A DNA stretch of 64,000 nucleotides, from contig NZ_JACYOF010000002.1 of assembly GCF_014932895.1 (NCBI RefSeq), forward strand, positions 1 to 64,000. Direction: 5' to 3'. The notes beneath the pieces are model-generated. The model did not search any database and was not told where the DNA came from. It was given only the letters and a program-made list of their open reading frames with translations. The position numbers were made by a program, and so were the translations under genes. Positions within the stretch are counted from its first letter, which is position 1; each line of letters opens with the position of its first letter. Positions 60,660 through 64,000 of the stretch are shown piece by piece. The stretch is from Bacillus thuringiensis. Its GTDB lineage: Bacteria > Bacillota > Bacilli > Bacillales > Bacillaceae_G.

Positions 60660-61331
60660 CTATATGTACTGCTTTATCAAACTATCTTCTACACAAAAAT
60701 GATGTAGTTCTTCTACATCATTCACTATATGAATCGCACCAACTTCAGTCAATTCTTTTTCACTCCCATAGCCATATAAAACGCCTATTGAAGCTATTCC
60801 ATTATGATTCGCACCTATTATATCGTGCTTTCTATCTCCAATCATGACAATTTCTTCTTTTTTTAGTTCTCCATTTGTTTGTAAAATATGAGCAATTATT
60901 TCTTCTTTTTTTATTCTCGTACCATCTAAATTACTTCCAATGATATCCTCAAAATAATTCGTTAATTGAAAATGCTCTATTACTTGTTTCGCAAATACAG
61001 TAGGTTTTGACGTTGCTACAAATAAACGATTGTCCCTATCTTTTAATTCTTGCAAAAGATTGGGAATCCCGTCATATATTTCATTTTCGAATAAGCCACT
61101 TTGCTTTAAATATTCGCGAAAGTAATAGACAGCCTTCTCAACTTCTATTTCACTCATATTATATCTATTTGCAAACGATTGTTGAATTGGTGGACCAATA
61201 AATGAATCTAACTCGCTTACATGTAATTCTTCAATTCCTATCTTTTTTAATGCATACAAAACTGAATTTACAATCCCTTCTTTCGGATCCGTTAAAGTTC
61301 CATCTAAATCAAATAGAAATGTTGTATACAT
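60660..61331 (-). CDS. HAD phosphatase, phosphoglycolate phosphatase-like
   Basis: 223 residues. Motif I FLFDLDGTLTDPKEGI, motif II FVATSKPTVFAKQV, motif III the lysine of RIKKEEIIAHIL, motif IV MIGDRKHDIIGANHNG with a helical C1 cap between. The DLDGTLTDPKEGIVNS start is characteristic of the Gph/5'-nucleotidase-like (YrfG/PpaX) group. Substrate not determined. Monocistronic. Confidence 0.88.
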   Translation of the reverse strand: MYTTFLFDLDGTLTDPKEGIVNSVLYALKKIGIEELHVSELDSFIGPPIQQSFANRYNMSEIEVEKAVYYFREYLKQSGLFENEIYDGIPNLLQELKDRDNRLFVATSKPTVFAKQVIEHFQLTNYFEDIIGSNLDGTRIKKEEIIAHILQTNGELKKEEIVMIGDRKHDIIGANHNGIASIGVLYGYGSEKELTEVGAIHIVNDVEELHHFCVEDSLIKQYI

Positions 61332-61526
61332 TGTTTCATTCCCTCACTCATTTTACTTTATATGTAACCTACTTAAGGCTTTTTCCGGCTTCCCCTCTAC
61401 TATACTATCATTATCTATCTTTTTGAAAAATTACTTTTTACATGTCGCATACTTTCAGTTACAAAATACGATAGATATGATAAAGTAAAAAAGTTACAAT
61501 TATTTTAATAGAAACTGGTGAAACAA

Positions 61527-62324
61527 ATGTCAATTACATTACTATTTATTATGGCTTTCACAATTATTATTCACGCAGTCGAAACAAGTTCTTATAGTAT
61601 TCGATTAGCAGGGGTTCGTTTGAAAAAGATTGTCGTTGCTCTATCTGTTGTAGGGATGGTATTGCTTATTTCAAGAACATCAAACTTACTACAAGCCTTT
61701 TTAATTGGTGGTATTGTCGATGAAGCAAAACTAGATTCTTCTATTAATTTAGAGCATATTATACGACTCGTTCTATTATCTGCTTCTATCGGTACATTAC
61801 TTGCGATTATACTTTATCCGACTTTGACAAAATTATTTGGATATGTCATTCAAAACTTTGAAACAGACGGTTCTTTCATTCGAATGATGAGAACAAATAA
61901 CATACAAAAATTAAAGTACACAAAAAAATATGTACGCTTTCCAAAGGTAGAAATGATTCATAGACTGCGTATTGGTGGTATCCCAAAACGTATTATGCTT
62001 ATTAACATGTTTGCTACTGCAATATATACAGCAGGCGTTCTTTCCGCCCTTTACGCTTCTTTTCTAAATCCAGATTATGCGACAAATGCAAGTACAGCTT
62101 CTGGGCTCGTGAATGGTTTCGCCACTATTTTATTAACAGTGTTACTTGATCCACGCATTGCCCTATTAACAGAGCGAGCTTTACAATCAGAAAATGGTGC
62201 TGAATCTATGAGTAAAATGTATGGATGGCTAATGATTTCTAGACTTTTTGGCACATTATTAGCACAACTACTATTTGTACCAGGTGCTTACTGGATTTTA
62301 TGGATTATTGAACTGATGCATTAA
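61527..62324 (+). CDS. amj: Lipid II flippase Amj
   Basis: 265 residues from ATG 61527, placed after GGTG; a GTG three codons earlier shares the region. Its start ITLLFIMAFTIIIHAVETSS plus SYSIRLAGVRLKKIVVAL is the DUF2837/Amj (B. subtilis YdaH) pattern, with about six membrane segments and a charged central loop (~115-150). Amj can replace MurJ in lipid II transport and is induced by envelope stress through sigma-M in B. subtilis; sigma-M control here is not tested. A nucleotidyltransferase-type gene follows 31 nt later. Confidence 0.87.
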   Translation: MSITLLFIMAFTIIIHAVETSSYSIRLAGVRLKKIVVALSVVGMVLLISRTSNLLQAFLIGGIVDEAKLDSSINLEHIIRLVLLSASIGTLLAIILYPTLTKLFGYVIQNFETDGSFIRMMRTNNIQKLKYTKKYVRFPKVEMIHRLRIGGIPKRIMLINMFATAIYTAGVLSALYASFLNPDYATNASTASGLVNGFATILLTVLLDPRIALLTERALQSENGAESMSKMYGWLMISRLFGTLLAQLLFVPGAYWILWIIELMH

Positions 62325-62355
62325 TTCACTCTCAAAAAAGAAGGTGAAATATCAA

Positions 62356-62931
62356 ATGACTATAAAAACAGAGCAAGACATTATTCAAATAATACAAAAT
62401 GATACGTGGATGATGGACGTACTACATACAGCTAAATCTCTCAAGCTACCTGATTGGTGGATTTGCGCCGGGTTTGTTCGTTCTAAAATTTGGGATACTT
62501 TACATAACTATGAAGTAAGAACAGCTACACCGGATGTTGATGTCATTTATTTTGACCCTTTTCATAAAGATGAGGCATACGAACAATCATTAGAAATGAA
62601 ACTAATAAATATTGATGCTACTATCCCTTGGTCAGTAAAGAATCAGGCTCGTATGCATGTGGTGAATAACATGCCACCATATTCTTCTTCTGTTGATGCT
62701 ATTTCTAGATTTCCTGAAACAGCAACCGCTTTAGGCGTTACATTAAACGAAAAAAACGATGTCATATTAACGTCTCCGTACGGAATTGAAGATGTACTTT
62801 CATTACAAGTGAAACCGACAGCTCATTTTCTTGAAACGAAAGAACGAATACATATGTACAAAAATAGAGTTATGAAAAAGAATTGGCAAAGTAAATGGCC
62901 TAACATTACAATCACTTATCCTGAAATTTAA
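62356..62931 (+). CDS. Nucleotidyltransferase-like protein (DUF925/NTP_transf_6)
   Basis: 191 residues from ATG 62356 (GAAGGTG upstream). The signature is LKLPDWWICAGFVRSKIWD, then TPDVDVIYFDP (catalytic-type D-x-D) and WSVKNQARMHVVNNMPPYSS with TALGVTLNEKNDVILTSPYG. This is the NTP_transf_6 family of putative small-molecule nucleotidyltransferases, with no assigned substrate. It likely shares an operon with amj. Confidence 0.83.
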   Translation: MTIKTEQDIIQIIQNDTWMMDVLHTAKSLKLPDWWICAGFVRSKIWDTLHNYEVRTATPDVDVIYFDPFHKDEAYEQSLEMKLINIDATIPWSVKNQARMHVVNNMPPYSSSVDAISRFPETATALGVTLNEKNDVILTSPYGIEDVLSLQVKPTAHFLETKERIHMYKNRVMKKNWQSKWPNITITYPEI

Positions 62932-62934
62932 AAA

Positions 62935-62970
62935 AGGTGCTTCGCATAATACGAAGCACCCCTTCTTTTT
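62935..62970. terminator. Bidirectional terminator, nucleotidyltransferase / hydrolase
   Basis: A stem GGTGCTTCG with CGAAGCACC and a T-run; it overlaps the hydrolase stop codon at 62969. Confidence 0.75.
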
Positions 62971-63886
62971 ATTTCAAAAAATGAATGACTGTTTCCGCAA
63001 ACCGATCCGCTTCTTCATAATGTGGTGAATGACCACTCTCTTCAAATATGATATTCTTTCCATTTAGAGAATCTCGATTAAATATTTCAATTTGCTTTTC
63101 ACAAGTTATTACATCATGTTTTCCTACAACTAATAACATCGGATTCTGTACATCTTTTATTTTTGATAATAATGGCGTATGACATGCTCCTTCTAATTTT
63201 AATCTATCAAAATGGATTTTTGAACGATTTGAAAATACTTCCCACTCTTCATCACTATATAAACTATCGTCCGTTTCATCTTCCTTATAATTGTAAATCT
63301 CCATTCTTTTTTCTTCTAATTCATCGCTTAACCTTATATACGCTTCTAATAAATCTTCTGAACTGGCATTACTAGATGAATAAGCTAGGCACTCCTCTGC
63401 CGCTACTTCTTTTCCATACTTCTTTAATAAACTCCCTGTCTTTTTTAATAGGGCTTTACTTGTTAATGCAAAATCAAAAGTCGGCCCTTCAAATATTATT
63501 TTCTCTATTGAATTTGGATATATCGACGCATATAACAATGCTAAATATCCACCGAAAGAGTGCCCAATTACAGACCATTTTTCAATTTGCAATAGTTTTC
63601 TTATTTCCTCACAGTCTTCAACTAAATCATTTAATCCAAAAGATTCTTCCTCAGTAATTATTTCTGATCGACAAACTCCTCTTTGGTCTAACATAATAAC
63701 ATATAAGGAACCTTTTAATTTTTCCGCTTGATGAAATGAAAAATCATAACAGCTCTCACCTGGGCCACCGTGTAAATATAATACTGGGTTATTTTTAGGA
63801 TTTCCATGTGTTTCAACGTATAGCTTCTTACCTCTAATATTCATGTATTTCCCTGCTTCAATCAAATTCGTCTTTATGGTCATCAC
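62969..63886 (-). CDS. Alpha/beta hydrolase, proline iminopeptidase-like
   Basis: 305 residues. The nucleophile elbow is GHSFGGYLALL, the oxyanion strand VLYLHGGPGESCYDF is that of proline iminopeptidases, and LDQRGVCRSE follows. The acid is likely D in LLVVGKHDVIT and the base H in EESGHSPHYEE. It may cleave N-terminal prolines or serve as an ester/lactone hydrolase. Start choice is uncertain: GTG 63886 abuts GAGAGG, while ATG 63844 (MNIRGKKLYVETHG) has an AGGG 6 nt upstream. Confidence 0.85.
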   Translation of the reverse strand: MMTIKTNLIEAGKYMNIRGKKLYVETHGNPKNNPVLYLHGGPGESCYDFSFHQAEKLKGSLYVIMLDQRGVCRSEIITEEESFGLNDLVEDCEEIRKLLQIEKWSVIGHSFGGYLALLYASIYPNSIEKIIFEGPTFDFALTSKALLKKTGSLLKKYGKEVAAEECLAYSSSNASSEDLLEAYIRLSDELEEKRMEIYNYKEDETDDSLYSDEEWEVFSNRSKIHFDRLKLEGACHTPLLSKIKDVQNPMLLVVGKHDVITCEKQIEIFNRDSLNGKNIIFEESGHSPHYEEADRFAETVIHFLK

Positions 63887-63919
63887 CTCTCTTTTTACTG
63901 AATATTATAACACTTCGAC

Positions 63920-64000
63920 TTAGATAATCCCTATTACATTTAAAAAGACGATGATTATTGCAAGTGGAGCTATAAATCGAAGTAAAAATGCCCAACAAGT
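63920..64000 (-). CDS. C-terminal tail of a membrane transporter, probably sodium-dependent (NSS) type
   Basis: Open on the minus strand to the window edge: 26 residues ending in LLRFIAPLAIIIVFLNVIGII and a TAA at 63920-63922. The F-I-A-P-L-A-I-I-I-V-F-L-N ending is typical of neurotransmitter:sodium symporter-like proteins. Too short for certainty. Confidence 0.5.
   Translation of the reverse strand, partial: TCWAFLLRFIAPLAIIIVFLNVIGII

Noticed and set aside
1-64000. CRISPR arrays, tRNA/rRNA genes, insertion sequences
   Set aside because: No regularly spaced repeats, cloverleaf-like segments, rRNA sequence or transposase-like products were found on reading both strands.

Overview
The window is chromosomal DNA of a low-GC, spore-forming Firmicute, almost certainly a member of the Bacillus cereus group. 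The evidence is strong AGGAGG-type ribosome binding sites with many GTG/TTG starts, an AT-rich composition, and a typical Bacillus gene set: RacA, YueI, YpjP, AsnO, Dat, the YoaS/YozG pair, a TatA/TatC pair, Amj, and ThyA-DfrA of the lengths usual in this group. There is also a strongly palindromic intergenic repeat of the kind dispersed in B. cereus genomes. Most genes lie on the minus strand. No rRNA, tRNA, CRISPR array, insertion sequence or prophage was seen.

Layout. 1-7 kb: tail of a DUF4397 protein, an orphan sporulation-type histidine kinase, YueI, an aldehyde dehydrogenase, a CNNM/CorC-type transporter with an unusual leader, RacA and an acetyltransferase. 7.1-10.8 kb: a two-gene McrBC-like module (AAA+ motor plus DUF2357/PD-(D/E)XK nuclease), the best defence candidate here. 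10.9-20.4 kb: an 88-codon small gene, an amino-acid antiporter, a two-gene osmoprotectant/ergothioneine-type ABC transporter with fused permease and binding protein, YdcF, a flavin reductase-MFS pair and two glycosyltransferases. 20.6-22.5 kb: a decayed stretch with remnants of a 6-phosphogluconate dehydrogenase and an RpiR/SIS regulator around an intact adhA. 22.5-25.6 kb: an AirSR/YhcYZ-like two-component system with a serine hydrolase. 25.8-36.4 kb: MscS channel, Nudix and nicotinamidase genes, a lipoprotein, nitroreductase, D-amino-acid transaminase, a CwlC-like amidase, AsnO, Hsp20 and a Sco protein. 36.7-43 kb: NAPE-PLD-like hydrolase, palindromic repeat, DegV, TatAC, haemolysin III, PlsC and azoreductase. 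43-51 kb: class B PBP lipoprotein, thyA-dfrA, a second serine hydrolase, a HAD-VOC-kinase cluster whose kinase is broken, and YpjP. 51.5-64 kb: a 25-residue membrane peptide gene, an EcsAB-like exporter, GNAT/HAD genes, YoaS/YozG, TrmO, a racemase broken by a nonsense codon, an iron-dependent dehydrogenase with a GntP permease, Amj, a nucleotidyltransferase, an alpha/beta hydrolase and the tail of a probable sodium-dependent transporter.

Six genes are decayed remnants or carry inactivating lesions (gnd, rpiR/SIS, a small membrane protein, an N-terminal fragment at 48.6 kb, an APH-type phosphotransferase, an aspartate/glutamate racemase). Leads for closer study are the McrBC-like pair, the uORF/hairpin/operator region before the CorC-family gene, the cysteine-rich GAF kinase operon, and a hairpin that occludes the ydcF ribosome binding site. 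Family assignments rest on reading motifs by eye; no database search was run.
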